DNA of 36,357 bases. Source: Desulfobacterales bacterium. GTDB taxonomy: Bacteria > Desulfobacterota > Desulfobulbia > Desulfobulbales > BM004. The translations under genes were made by a program, and so were the position numbers. Of this stretch, positions 7,857 through 16,604 are shown piece after piece. The DNA lies in contig JAKITW010000020.1 of assembly GCA_021647905.1 (NCBI GenBank), positions 1 through 36,357 of the forward strand, written 5' to 3'. The notes below the pieces were generated by a model. The model made no database searches, was not told the DNA's origin, and worked only from the letters and a program-made list of their open reading frames with translations. Within the stretch, counting starts at the first letter, position 1. Each line of letters opens with the position of its first letter.

Positions 7857-7953
7857 AAACATCCGGAAATATAAACTCATATAATGTTTGGCAATGCTGA
7901 GCGCGTGCAGGTAAGCGACCGCAGGGAGACTCCGGGTGCGCTGCTGCCGAGCG

Positions 7954-8673
7954 TTATATCAGCCGGCCATCGGTCAGGGTGAGACAACGGTCCATCTGTC
8001 GGGCCAGGTCCAGGTTGTGGGTGACCATTACCGTGGACAGCGAGTACTGGTGGCCCATCTCCTGGATCAGGTCAAACACCTTGCGGCCGGTCTTGCTGTC
8101 CAGGTTGCCGGTGGGCTCGTCGGCCAGGAGCAGGGCCGGTTTCATGACCAGGGCCCGGGCCAGGGCCACCCGTTGCTGCTCGCCGCCGGACAGTTCGCCC
8201 ACCTTATGATCCATGCGGTTGTCCAGCCCGACCCTGGTCAGCACCTCCGCGGCCTCGCTTTCCACCCGTTCCAGGGGCCAGCGGGCGATCCGGCCCGGCA
8301 TGGTCACGTTTTCCAGGGCCGTGAATTCGGGCAGCAGGTGATGGAACTGGAAGACAAAACCAATGGTCTTATTGCGAAAGGCGGATAACTGCAGGTCGTT
8401 CTTACTGAACAGGTCCTGGCCATGGTAGCTGAGCGAGCCGCTGTCCGGCCGGTCCAGGGTGCCGAGGATATGGAGCAGGGTGGTCTTGCCGGTGCCCGAG
8501 ACCCCGACAATGGCCACCATTTCCCCCCTGGTCAGGGAAAGGTCCAGCCCGGTCAACACCTCGATCCGGTTGGTGCCGGTATCATAGCTCTTGCAGAGAC
8601 CCTGGGCGCGGAAGCCGTTGTCCGGCAGGGTCGGTGATTTTTTATCAACTGCGGGCATGGGTTTGTTACTCAT
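7954..8673 (-). CDS. lolD: Lipoprotein-releasing ABC transporter ATPase LolD
   Basis: LolD hydrolyses ATP at the inner membrane to drive extraction of outer-membrane lipoproteins by LolC/E to the carrier LolA. The 239-residue protein has Walker A (GVSGTGKTT, about residues 57-65), the Q-loop region [12 protein letters not shown], signature LSGGEQQR, Walker [14 protein letters not shown] and the switch histidine in [22 protein letters not shown] is typical of LolD rather than MacB. Its ATG overlaps the end of the permease gene by eight bases, so the two are coupled. The gene is last in the minus-strand lysS-lolC-lolD run. Confidence 0.92.
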   Translation of the reverse strand: MSNKPMPAVDKKSPTLPDNGFRAQGLCKSYDTGTNRIEVLTGLDLSLTRGEMVAIVGVSGTGKTTLLHILGTLDRPDSGSLSYHGQDLFSKNDLQLSAFRNKTIGFVFQFHHLLPEFTALENVTMPGRIARWPLERVESEAAEVLTRVGLDNRMDHKVGELSGGEQQRVALARALVMKPALLLADEPTGNLDSKTGRKVFDLIQEMGHQYSLSTVMVTHNLDLARQMDRCLTLTDGRLI

Positions 8674-9898
8674 AGCGCAGGGCCACCACCGGGTCCACCC
8701 GGGAGGCCTGCCAGGATGGGTAGAGGGTGGCGAGCAGGGTGATGAACACCGCTGATATCGCCACCATGGTTACATCCAGGGGCAGGACCTGGACCGGCAG
8801 GGTGGTCATCGGATAGACGTCGCCGGGCAGCTTGATGAACTGGTAGCGGCTCAGGAGCTTGCAGATGGTCAGTCCGCCGATAACCCCCAGGATCGTGCCG
8901 GACAGGCCGATGATCAGCCCCTGGTAGATAAAGATCCGCATGATCGAGGCCGAGGTGGCGCCCATTGATTTGAGTACTGCGATCTCCTTGCCCTTTTCCA
9001 TGACCACCATGATCAGGGTGGAGATGATATTAAAGGCGGCCACCAGCATGATCAGGGCCAGGACGATGAACATCGCGGTCTTTTCCAGCTTGAGCGCTGA
9101 GAAGAGGTTGTGGTTCATCGAGATCCAGTCCCGGGCCAGATAGCCGGGGCCGAGTTTTTTCTGGATCCGGCCGGCAATGGCCGGGGCCTGGTAGATGTCG
9201 TCCACCCGGATCTCGAGTCCGTGGACCCGGCCGCCGAGATCGAGGAACTGCTGGGCCGTGGCCAGGGAGACATAGGCCAGGGAGGAGTCATACTCGTACA
9301 TCCCGGAGGCAAAGATCCCCACCACCCGGCAGGTCCTGATCTGGGGGATGACCCCCATCGGGGTCAACGGCCCGTCGGCGGACAGGAGCCGCACCTTGTC
9401 ACCCATTCCCACCCGCAACTGCTCGGCAAGCTGTTTGCCGAGGATGATCCCCGGGATCCTGGTCCCCGGCCCGGCGGTCAGATCGGCAATCCGGCCCTTG
9501 GTCAACTGATGGTCCAGGGTGATCACCCGGCCGGCGGAATCCGGGTCGATGCCGCGGACCACCGCGCCGACGCCGCCCTCGCCCCAACTGGTGATCATGG
9601 TCTGGATATAGATATAGGGGGTCGCGGCCCGGACCCCGGCCACTGTTGTCACCTTTTCCAACAGGGCCTGGGGATCGGCGATCGGGCCGGCCTGGGCCTG
9701 CACCACCACATGGGAGTTGAACCCGAGGATTTTCTGGCGCAGCTCCTGGGTGAAGCCGGTCATCACCGCCAGGACCACGATCAGGGCCATTACCCCCAGC
9801 GCGACCCCGGAAACCGAAATCAGCGAAATAAGCGAGATAAAGCCCTGCCGTTGTCTGGCCCTCAGGTGGCGAAGGCTGACGAACCATTCGTATTGCAA
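8666..9898 (-). CDS. lolC: Lipoprotein-releasing ABC transporter permease LolC/LolE
   Basis: This is the transmembrane subunit that takes lipoproteins from the inner membrane and passes them to LolA. The protein (about 410 residues) has the MacB/FtsX-type layout. One N-terminal membrane helix ([21 protein letters not shown]) is followed by a periplasmic domain of about 200 residues and three C-terminal helices around residues 265-400, ending [16 protein letters not shown] prefer TTG at 9898 as start. It is preceded by GGAGA at good spacing and gives the family-like opening [14 protein letters not shown]. The frame extends to a TTG at 9910 with poorer context. Only one permease gene is present, as in species whose single LolC/E forms a homodimer. 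A palindromic REP-like hairpin lies just upstream. Confidence 0.9.
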   Translation of the reverse strand: MQYEWFVSLRHLRARQRQGFISLISLISVSGVALGVMALIVVLAVMTGFTQELRQKILGFNSHVVVQAQAGPIADPQALLEKVTTVAGVRAATPYIYIQTMITSWGEGGVGAVVRGIDPDSAGRVITLDHQLTKGRIADLTAGPGTRIPGIILGKQLAEQLRVGMGDKVRLLSADGPLTPMGVIPQIRTCRVVGIFASGMYEYDSSLAYVSLATAQQFLDLGGRVHGLEIRVDDIYQAPAIAGRIQKKLGPGYLARDWISMNHNLFSALKLEKTAMFIVLALIMLVAAFNIISTLIMVVMEKGKEIAVLKSMGATSASIMRIFIYQGLIIGLSGTILGVIGGLTICKLLSRYQFIKLPGDVYPMTTLPVQVLPLDVTMVAISAVFITLLATLYPSWQASRVDPVVALRYE

Positions 9899-9923
9899 GC
9901 TGCTCTCCAAAAGCCTTGTTTTC

Positions 9924-9970
9924 GGATGGACGGTACCCGGCCATCCCGGTAGTTGTTACCAGTCCGTCAA
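9924..9970. repeat. Solo REP-like hairpin related to family-3 repeat ends
   Basis: On the minus strand the right part reads TGACGGACTGGTAACAACTA then CCGGGAT, matching the end of the 26232-26384 element (TGATGGACTCGTAAGAATTA, CCGGGAT) at about 23 of 27 positions. A complementary arm (GGATGGACGGTA) starts at about 9926. It sits between lysS and lolC. Confidence 0.55.
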
Positions 9971-10004
9971 CCGTTGTTTAACCGCGGTTTCCCTTGCGCC
10001 TCTG

Positions 10005-11489
10005 TTATTTTTTCTCCGGCTTGAGATGCGGGAAGAGGATCACGTCGCGGATGGAGGGCGAGTCGGTGAGCAGCATCACCAGCCGGTCAATGCCGATGCC
10101 CTCGCCGGCCGCGGCCGGCATCCCGTATTCCAGGGCCCGGATAAAGTCTTCGTCCAGCACTGGATGGATCTCCTCGTCCTCGCCCCGTTCGGCGATCTGT
10201 TTTTCGAACCGCTGCCGCTGGTCCACCGGGTCGTTCAGTTCGCTGAAGGCATTGGCGATTTCCCAGCCGTTGATAAAGAGTTCAAAGCGGTCGGTCACCC
10301 CCGGGTCTTGTTCATTACGCCGGGCCAGCGGTGAAACCTCGGTGGGGTAGGCGGTGATAAAGGTCGGGTCGATCAGCTTCTCTTCCACCAGCAGTTCGAA
10401 GAGTTCCGTCTTGGCCTTGCCCGGCCCGGCGGTTGGTTCGAGGACAATACCCTTGTCCCCGGCCAGTTGGATGACCTGTTCCGGGTCGGCCAGCAACTCG
10501 GCCGGGATGCCCGCCACCTCGGTCAGGGACTGGTCCATGGTGAATCGCCGCCAGGGCGGGGCCAGGTCGATCTCCCGGTCCTGGTAGGTGATCTTCATCG
10601 AGCCGCACACCTCCTCGGCCAGCCAGGAGATCATCTCCTCGGTCAGGTCCATCATGTCATGGTAGGTGGCATAGGCCTGGTAGAATTCGAGCATGGTGAA
10701 CTCGGGGTTGTGGCGGGTGGACAGCCCCTCGTTGCGGAAGTTGCGGTTGATCTCGAATACCCGCTCAAAACCGCCGACCAGCAGCCGTTTGAGGAATAGT
10801 TCCGGCGCCACCCGCAGGAACAGGTCCATGGCCAGGGCGTTGTGATAGGTCTTGAACGGCTTGGCCGTGGCCCCGCCCGGAACCGGCTGCATCATCGGGG
10901 TTTCCACCTCCATGTAGCCGCGGTTGGTCAGATATTCCCGGACCAGGCGGATGATCTCCACCCGTTTGCGGAAGGTGTCCCGGACCTGGGGGTTGACGAT
11001 CAGGTCCACGTAGCGCTGCCGGTAGCGGATTTCAACATCGGTCAAGCCGTGGAACTTTTCCGGCAACGGCCGCAGGGATTTGGTGATCAGCCTGGCGCTG
11101 TCCGCCATGATGGTCAACTCGCCGGTCTTGGTCTTGAACAGTTTGCCGCGGAACCCGGCGATATCGCCGATATCCCACTTTTTGAACCGGGCATATGCCT
11201 CCGGCCCGACCACGTCCCGGGCCATATAAACCTGGATCCGGCCCGAGTCGTCCTGGATGTGGAGAAAGGATGCCTTGCCGAACCGGCGGAGGGCAATGAT
11301 CCGGCCGGCCACCTGGCAGATGAAGGCGTCCTCCTTGGGCTCGCCGGCGCGGATCTCGTTGCCATGGGGGAGTACGTCGATGATGTGCTCCGTGGGCCTG
11401 AAGTCGTTGCCATAGAGCGCAACACCCATTGCCTTGAGTTCATCGGCTTTCTGGCGGCGTTGCTTGAGAACCTGATTTAAATTATTCAT
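10005..11489 (-). CDS. lysS: Lysyl-tRNA synthetase, class II
   Basis: The enzyme charges tRNA-Lys with lysine. The 494-residue protein has an N-terminal OB-fold anticodon-binding domain (about residues 55-150, with [20 protein letters not shown]). The class II catalytic domain carries [13 protein letters not shown], motif 2 around [20 protein letters not shown] and motif 3 near [15 protein letters not shown] start at ATG 11489 ([12 protein letters not shown]). The frame continues to a TTG at 11513 without need. AAGGA is about 11 bases upstream. An intrinsic-terminator-like hairpin on the same strand lies just 20-57 bases before this ATG, so transcription may be attenuated or start very close to the gene. 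lolC follows after about 100 bp. Confidence 0.95.
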   Translation of the reverse strand: MNNLNQVLKQRRQKADELKAMGVALYGNDFRPTEHIIDVLPHGNEIRAGEPKEDAFICQVAGRIIALRRFGKASFLHIQDDSGRIQVYMARDVVGPEAYARFKKWDIGDIAGFRGKLFKTKTGELTIMADSARLITKSLRPLPEKFHGLTDVEIRYRQRYVDLIVNPQVRDTFRKRVEIIRLVREYLTNRGYMEVETPMMQPVPGGATAKPFKTYHNALAMDLFLRVAPELFLKRLLVGGFERVFEINRNFRNEGLSTRHNPEFTMLEFYQAYATYHDMMDLTEEMISWLAEEVCGSMKITYQDREIDLAPPWRRFTMDQSLTEVAGIPAELLADPEQVIQLAGDKGIVLEPTAGPGKAKTELFELLVEEKLIDPTFITAYPTEVSPLARRNEQDPGVTDRFELFINGWEIANAFSELNDPVDQRQRFEKQIAERGEDEEIHPVLDEDFIRALEYGMPAAAGEGIGIDRLVMLLTDSPSIRDVILFPHLKPEKK

Positions 11490-11508
11490 GGTAGATAACG
11501 TCCTTGTC

Positions 11509-11546
11509 GGCAAAAAACAAACCGCGGTCCGGGCCGGGACCGCGGT
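11509..11546 (-). terminator. Intrinsic terminator between metE-like gene and lysS
   Basis: On the minus strand a perfect 10-bp stem ACCGCGGTCC/GGACCGCGGT with a 6-nt loop is followed by TTGTTTTTT. It begins two bases after the metE-like stop. The T-run ends about 20 bases before the lysS start codon. Confidence 0.8.
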
Positions 11547-11548
11547 GG

Positions 11549-12637
11549 TTAGAGATATTTATGTCGTAATCCGTCTGCCAGGTCCCTGGTCAGGGCCAGG
11601 ACCCTTTCGGCCAGCTCCGGGGTGAGCGAGCCGGTGCCGCAACTGGGGGTAATCAGGGTGCGCTCCAGCAGAGCGGCCAGGTCCCAGTCCGGGTTTATCA
11701 ACTGGGCGGCCTGTTCCTCCCAGCGGGAGAGCAGCGACGCGGCCGTTTCCTTGCGGATATCCTCGGCCGCGCCGGTGGGCACCAGCCCCCAGGCGATGAG
11801 CCCGCCCCGCTTGAGAAAGGCGTGGGTCGCCTGCCGGCAGGTGATGAACCGGTCGAAATAATTATAGGCGTCAAAGCTCAGGATGTCGATGGTCGAGGTA
11901 AGGAGCATGTTCCAGTCGGTGTTGGCGCAGACATGCACCCCGGCCAGTCCGCCGGCCTGATGGATCGCCGCGACCATCTCGGTGAGATCCTGGACAATAT
12001 CCTCGCGGGAGACGCTGATAAAGGCGGAGGAGCCCAGGCCGGCCAGGGCCGGCTCGTCGATGAACAGGAGGACCGGCAGCTCGGGCCGGGCCTGTTTGAG
12101 GAAGCGGACCTGCCAGGCCGCCTTCATCGCCAGCCCCTTGACCACCAGGTCGCGGATGGTGGGATCATAGTATCCCAGCCGGTCGGTCTGGTCGTGGATG
12201 CCGGTGAGCTGGGTAAACGGCCCGGTGATCTGGGCCTTGAGCGCCACCAGGCCGGGCCGGCCGGCAACCGCTTCCTTCAGGGCGTAGATTCCCGGGGCCC
12301 GTTTTGAACTGGTGCGGAAGCAGGAGGAGAGCAGGCCCTCCTGGTCCTCGCTGAACCGGAGGTATTCCTCGTAGAATGCCAGCTGTTCCCGGGCAAACTC
12401 CTCGCCGTCAATGGCGAAACAGGTGCGCTCTTCGGTTTCGACCACCCCGGGAAAACCCTCCAGGAACTGGTTGAGCATCCCGCCGCCGGGCGTGGACGGC
12501 AATTGCGGCCAGATGGGGATCTCCGGGGTATGGGCAAGGATCAACTCCAGGGCCTGCTGAATATCGGTCAGGGGCAGGCTGCCGATCAGGGTCGGCCGGC
12601 CGGCCGGGAGCCATGTTTTTTGAGCAGTGTCGGTCAT
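11549..12637 (-). CDS. MetE C-terminal-domain-like (methionine synthase II-like) protein
   Basis: The 362-residue protein corresponds to the C-terminal catalytic barrel of cobalamin-independent methionine synthase, without the N-terminal barrel. Zinc-ligand candidates are the His and Cys of GVHVCANTDW and the Cys of ITPSCGTGSLTPE. The position where MetE has glutamate appears as aspartate in ILSFDAYNYFD. FIDEPALAGLG resembles the MetE substrate segment. Short core-MetE proteins with a corrinoid-protein or other methyl donor are known. The real donor here cannot be read from the sequence. Repeat copy B ends 13 bp before the start codon, and the ribosome binding site is poor. A terminator follows at once. 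Confidence 0.75.
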   Translation of the reverse strand: MTDTAQKTWLPAGRPTLIGSLPLTDIQQALELILAHTPEIPIWPQLPSTPGGGMLNQFLEGFPGVVETEERTCFAIDGEEFAREQLAFYEEYLRFSEDQEGLLSSCFRTSSKRAPGIYALKEAVAGRPGLVALKAQITGPFTQLTGIHDQTDRLGYYDPTIRDLVVKGLAMKAAWQVRFLKQARPELPVLLFIDEPALAGLGSSAFISVSREDIVQDLTEMVAAIHQAGGLAGVHVCANTDWNMLLTSTIDILSFDAYNYFDRFITCRQATHAFLKRGGLIAWGLVPTGAAEDIRKETAASLLSRWEEQAAQLINPDWDLAALLERTLITPSCGTGSLTPELAERVLALTRDLADGLRHKYL

Positions 12638-12650
12638 GGGGTTTACCGTA

Positions 12651-12802
12651 AGTTAGTGCCCCTCCAGAAATGGCCCTTTCGCCCAATCTCTGCGTCATGC
12701 TCAAAAAATAATCCTCGTAATATCATTTATATGACTCCGGTTATTTTTTTCGCGATCCTTGATCTTGAACAAAATTGCTCATTTCTGGACGGACACAAGT
12801 TA
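12651..12802 (-). repeat. Family-1 152-bp palindromic repeat, copy B
   Basis: This copy has inverted-repeat ends (AGTTAGTGCCC..TCCAGAAATGG and the complement of TAACTTGTGTCCGTCCAGAAATG) and an inner stem from AAAAAATAAT to TTATTTTTTT. It matches 14682-14834 and 1-124 closely. It occupies the promoter region of the metE-like gene. Confidence 0.9.
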
Positions 12803-13032
12803 TACAAAGGTATTGAAAGTCAGGCGGATATCACCTGTACTCTCAGGCTGATGGTGAAAAAAAATCCCGCGGAAATCGACAGGTTCTAAGGAGCCTGTCG
12901 GAGAATTACCTTTTACTGCGGCCGAGTCATAGTTGCGCAGTTCCTATCAATAATAGAGGTTTCTGTCAATGGGTCTCCTGGAAAAAGTGCCATTTGGCCG
13001 CGGAAGGCGAGGCGCGCCGGGGCAGGATGGTC
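12803..13032. other. Intergenic stretch with possible gene fragment
   Basis: From 12803 to a stop at 12889 a plus-strand frame reads KGIESQADITCTLRLM and then VKKNPAEIDRF, with protein-like composition but no start outside the repeat. It could be the tail of a gene destroyed by the repeat. I do not recognise it. A small hairpin (GACAGG..CCTGTC, 12879-12900) overlaps its end. Nothing further was identified up to 13032. Confidence 0.2.
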
Positions 13033-14379
13033 TTACCCGGGTTTCAACAGGCTGATCGACTCAAGATGATGGGTCTGGGGGAACATGTCCACGGGCAGGA
13101 TTTGTCGGACCCGGAAGCCGTGTCCGGCCAGGCCGGCCAGGTCCCGGACCAGGGTGGCCGGGTCGCAGGAGATGACGATCAGCCGGCTGGGCCGGAGCGA
13201 GGTCAGCAGCGGGATGATTGCAGCCGCGCCCTGCCGGGGCGGGTCCATGATAATCAGCGGAAAACGATCTTGCCGGTCAACAAGTTTTTGCACCCCGGCC
13301 GGTACTGCTGTTTTTTCAAAGTGACAGTTGTCGCGGCCGGCCAGCCCGGCATTACGTCCGGCACTGCGGATGGCGGAGCCCTGGCCGTCCAGGCCCAGGA
13401 CCCGGCCGGCGACCAGGGACAGGGGCAGGGAGAAGTTGCCCATGCCGCAGAACAGGTCAAGGACCTGGTCGTTACCGGTGATCCCGGCCCAGTTGAGCAG
13501 GGTGCTGATCATGTTTTCATTTTGAAGCAGGTTGACCTGGCAGAAGCCGCCGGCCTCCCAGGTCAGGGTCAGTTCAGGGCCGTTGGTAATGGCAGCAGGC
13601 AGGGAAAAGGAGAGGGTAATATCGTTGCCCTCGGCCCGGCTGCCATGCGGGTCAAAGAGGCCATGGTTGGCAACAATGAAAAAAAACCGGCCCAGCCCGG
13701 CGGTTGTTGCCAGCAACTCCCGGGCCTGGGCAAGATCGGCGGGCCGGGGCCGGCGACTGAAATGGGCCAGGGCCACCACATGGTTGCCGTTCGGGTCAAG
13801 GAGCAGTTCCAGGGTGGTGACCTGGTCCATGAACCGGGCCGGCAGCGGCAGGGAGTGGAGTTGGCCCAGCACCTGGTTGATCTCCGCTGCGGCCAGGGCA
13901 CAGGTTGAAACCGGCACGACCTGATGGGAGTGAAAACCGTGGAAACCGAGCCGGCCTTGGTTATCCACATGAAGCCGGATTCGCTGCCGGTAGCCGAAAT
14001 CCTGCGGTGATGCCAGGGGCGGCAGCAGTATCCTGTTGATGGCCTCCCGGCCGGCCAGGCTGCTTCGCTTAATGGTCTCCGCCAGTGCCGCGCACTTGAA
14101 CATAAGCTGGGCTGCCGGCGCCGCATGTTGAAAGTCGCAGCCGCCGCAGCGACCGTATAGCGGGCAGCGCGGCTCGATCCGTTGCTCCGATGGCTCCAGT
14201 ACCTCCAGCAGATCGGCATAAACAAAGTTTTTCTTATGCTGTCGGACCCGGACCCGGACCCGTTCCCCGGGCAGGACATGGCGGACCAGGGCTACCTTGC
14301 CGCCGGCCAGCCGGCCGAGCCCGTATCCGTTGCCAACCGGTTTTTCGATCAACAGGGTATGTTCAGGATATGCAGTCAT
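13033..14379 (-). CDS. rlmD: 23S rRNA (uracil-C5)-methyltransferase, TrmA/RlmCD family
   Basis: The enzyme methylates uracil C5 in 23S rRNA with S-adenosylmethionine. The 448-residue protein has an N-terminal TRAM domain (about residues 8-62) and an Fe-S cluster site with C72, C78 and C81 in RCPLYGRCGGCDFQH plus a later Cys near 168. The Rossmann methyltransferase domain has VLDLFCGMGNFSLPL, IIMDPPRQGA and the catalytic Cys in VISCDPATLVRDL. The C-terminal VDMFPQTHHLESI is diagnostic of the family. GAGGGG lies about five bases before ATG 14379. Which uridine (RlmC or RlmD position) cannot be decided. It is the first gene of the minus-strand series ending with lolD. Confidence 0.9.
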   Translation of the reverse strand: MTAYPEHTLLIEKPVGNGYGLGRLAGGKVALVRHVLPGERVRVRVRQHKKNFVYADLLEVLEPSEQRIEPRCPLYGRCGGCDFQHAAPAAQLMFKCAALAETIKRSSLAGREAINRILLPPLASPQDFGYRQRIRLHVDNQGRLGFHGFHSHQVVPVSTCALAAAEINQVLGQLHSLPLPARFMDQVTTLELLLDPNGNHVVALAHFSRRPRPADLAQARELLATTAGLGRFFFIVANHGLFDPHGSRAEGNDITLSFSLPAAITNGPELTLTWEAGGFCQVNLLQNENMISTLLNWAGITGNDQVLDLFCGMGNFSLPLSLVAGRVLGLDGQGSAIRSAGRNAGLAGRDNCHFEKTAVPAGVQKLVDRQDRFPLIIMDPPRQGAAAIIPLLTSLRPSRLIVISCDPATLVRDLAGLAGHGFRVRQILPVDMFPQTHHLESISLLKPG

Positions 14380-14408
14380 GGGGACCCCTCTTTTGCCGGT
14401 GCCTAGAC

Positions 14409-14600
14409 TGTTTACACCAAGAACCCTCCGGTGTAACCGTTCACCGGGGGTACGGATTTACGGTAATCTTATGCCCGTAAGCGTTTACCAGTGGCTTAGA
14501 TTCGTTCATTTGGGACTGCGAAGCATACTGGTGCTATTCGAGCAGGCCAGAATGGGCGAAGATGAGGTGCTGGTGAACGCTTACCCTCCGGTAACAAGAG
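14409..14600. repeat. Cluster of nested palindromes with GTAAsCGTTyACC motif
   Basis: GTAAGCGTTTACCAG at 14477-14491 is matched by its complement CTGGTGAACGCTTAC at 14570-14584 (14 of 15), making a 108-bp imperfect palindrome. Left of it is a hairpin CCGGTG-TAACCGTT-CACCGG at 14428-14447, and TTACACC/GGTGTAA pairs at about 14411-14436. No gene is visible in 14380-14993; the remainder is repeat copy C and the leader of the regulator. Confidence 0.65.
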
Positions 14601-14681
14601 GGGGGTCGTTGCGGAGCAGGGAATGGTTTGCCGGTTTTGGCCTGGCATCCACCCGTAAGCTCTCACATTCATCCCGTGACG

Positions 14682-14834
14682 AGTTAGTGCCCATCCGGAA
14701 ATGGCCCTTTCACCCAATCTCGGCGTTATGCTCAAAAAAATAATCCTCGTAATATCACTTATATGACTCCGGTTATTTTTTTCGCGATCCTTGATCTTGA
14801 ACGAAATTGCTCATTTCTGGACAGACACGAGTTA
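14682..14834 (-). repeat. Family-1 153-bp palindromic repeat, copy C
   Basis: This full copy begins AGTTAGTGCCCATCCGG and ends GGACAGACACGAGTTA. It is closely similar to copies A and B, with one extra T in the central T-tract relative to copy A. Confidence 0.9.
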
Positions 14835-14897
14835 CATCTGGGACGCCCGCTCACGGACAGTTGCATATTAAGAAGGGGGCCGGGGTGGACATTTTTT

Positions 14898-14934
14898 GCC
14901 TCTAGGGAGTATACTGGCATATTTCCGTAGAGGC
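14898..14934. promoter_or_regulatory. Inverted repeat upstream of the NtrC-type regulator
   Basis: GCCTCTAGGG and CCGTAGAGGC form a 10-bp arm pair with one mismatch around an AT-rich centre. It could be an operator or an RNA hairpin. A second hairpin CCGGGG-ATCAG-CCCCGG lies at 14960-14976, close to the ribosome binding site. Confidence 0.4.
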
Positions 14935-14993
14935 GGCCGCAAGAAAGGGGCGCACCGTTCCGGGGATCAGCCCCGGGGTAACCGCTGGAGACA

Positions 14994-16400
14994 ATGATTG
15001 CCATGGTAACAGAACAGCAGCCGATCAGAATCCTGGTGGTGGATGACGAGCATGCCCATCGCTACATGCTCTGTTCCATGTTTCAGGAATGGGGCTGGAA
15101 GGTGGAAGAGGCAAGCGACGGCGGCATGGCCGTGGAGGCGGTAATGGAGAAACCGTTTGACGCCATTCTGATGGATGTCCGGATGGCCAGGATGGACGGG
15201 ATGGAGGCGCTGAAGCGGATCCATTCCTATAACCCGGCCATCCCGGTGGTGATCATGACCGCCTACTCCTCGGTTGATTCGGCAGTGGCGGCGATCAAGA
15301 GCGGGGCCCACGACTACCTGACCAAGCCCCTTGATTTCGACCGGTTGCGGTTGACCATGGACCGGGCCCTGGAGCACCGGCAGGTGATCGAGGAAAAAAG
15401 CGGCCCGGAGGAGGAGGGCGGAAAGCTGGTCGACACGGCCGGGATCATCGGGACCTCGCCGGCCATCACCGAGCTGCTGGAGATGATCTCCTATGTGGCC
15501 CCCACCGAGGCCAAGGTGTTGATCATGGGGGAGAGCGGCACTGGCAAGGAATTGATCGCCTCGGCCATTCATCAGAACAGCGGCCGGCGCAATAACAAAT
15601 TTGTCACGGTGAACTGTGCCGCCATTGTTGAGAATCTGCTCGAATCGGAGCTGTTCGGCCATGAGCGGGGCGCCTTTACCGGGGCCGAGCGGCAGCGGGA
15701 GGGCAAGTTCGTCCTGGCCGACGGCGGCACCCTGTTCCTGGACGAGATCGGCGAGATGTCGCCGGCCATGCAGGTCAAGTTGCTGCGGGTCCTGCAGGAA
15801 CACGAGGTGCAGCGGGTCGGCGGCAGTGAGAATATCGGGGTCGATGTCCGGGTGGTGGCCGCCACCAACCGGATCCTGGAGGAGGAGGTGGCAAGGGGCG
15901 CCTTTCGCGAGGATCTCTACTACCGGTTGAACGTGGTCTCGGTGCAGGTCCCGGCCTTAAGGGAGCGGCAGGAGGACATTCCGCTCCTGGCCGATCATTT
16001 TCTGCGGAAGTTCGCGACCAAGAACCGGCGCAAGGTGGCCGGGATCACCCCGGGCTGCATGGATATCCTCCGTCATTATCCCTGGCCCGGCAATGTCCGC
16101 GAACTGGAAAACGTGCTGGAGCGGGGGGTGATCCTGATGCGGGGCGACTACCTGGACGAGGAGAGTCTGCCGATCGCGATCAAGAAATGGCTGGCCGAGC
16201 AGGACGGCCCGGTCGCTGCGGCCGAGGAGTTGCCCTCTTCCCTGATGGCGGCGGAGAAGCAGGTGATCCTGAAGACCCTTGAACAGACCGGCGGCAACAA
16301 GAGCGAGGCGGCCCGGCGGCTGGGGATCACCCGCAAGACCTTGTTGAATAAGCTGAACAAATATCAGGCCGGCCAGGATAGCGGCCATCCAGGATATTGA
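14994..16400 (+). CDS. Sigma-54-dependent response regulator (NtrC/ZraR type)
   Basis: The 468-residue protein is a two-component response regulator that activates sigma-54 promoters. The receiver domain (about residues 10-125) has the acidic pair in VVDDEH, phospho-acceptor D61 in ILMDVRM, T89 and K111. The AAA+ domain has Walker A GESGTGKE (179-186), the sigma-54-contact loop GAFTGA (226-231) and Walker B TLFLDEI. The Fis-type helix-turn-helix lies near 430-460 (GGNKSEAARRLGITRKTLL). ATG 14994 follows GGAG closely. ATG 15003 is an alternative. No histidine kinase gene is adjacent, so the partner and stimulus are unknown. No close -24/-12 promoter was found upstream. Confidence 0.93.
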   Translation: MIAMVTEQQPIRILVVDDEHAHRYMLCSMFQEWGWKVEEASDGGMAVEAVMEKPFDAILMDVRMARMDGMEALKRIHSYNPAIPVVIMTAYSSVDSAVAAIKSGAHDYLTKPLDFDRLRLTMDRALEHRQVIEEKSGPEEEGGKLVDTAGIIGTSPAITELLEMISYVAPTEAKVLIMGESGTGKELIASAIHQNSGRRNNKFVTVNCAAIVENLLESELFGHERGAFTGAERQREGKFVLADGGTLFLDEIGEMSPAMQVKLLRVLQEHEVQRVGGSENIGVDVRVVAATNRILEEEVARGAFREDLYYRLNVVSVQVPALRERQEDIPLLADHFLRKFATKNRRKVAGITPGCMDILRHYPWPGNVRELENVLERGVILMRGDYLDEESLPIAIKKWLAEQDGPVAAAEELPSSLMAAEKQVILKTLEQTGGNKSEAARRLGITRKTLLNKLNKYQAGQDSGHPGY

Positions 16401-16604
16401 CTAGAATCAGGGGCTATGTTAGTACAGTCCGCTATTAACCAGCATGGCTGGACCAAACTTTTGGGCCGCGGCCACAACCAACGATGAAAATCTCTCCGGA
16501 CAGCGAGCTTCGTCCGGCACGACTTTCATATAAAGATTTTTTTTATACCGGAACGGCGTTCCCCCGGAGCAGGACCGCCGGGCAGACCAAGGAGTTTGAA
16601 GGTA

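Noticed and set aside
9110-9952. Long open frames opposite lolC, lysS, dnaK, carB and ftsH (up to about 530 codons)
   Set aside because: They are rich in Gly, His, Pro, Asp and Arg, lack ribosome binding sites and lie opposite clearly conserved genes. Such antisense frames are expected from GC-rich codon use.
14297-14743. Plus-strand frame of 148 codons across the palindrome cluster and repeat copy C
   Set aside because: It runs through two different repeats, starts inside the methyltransferase gene and has no protein-like features.
14887-14899. Possible sigma-54 promoter (GG..GC) upstream of the response regulator
   Set aside because: Only nine bases separate GG and GC instead of ten, and the flanks do not fit the TGGCAC/TTGCW consensus.
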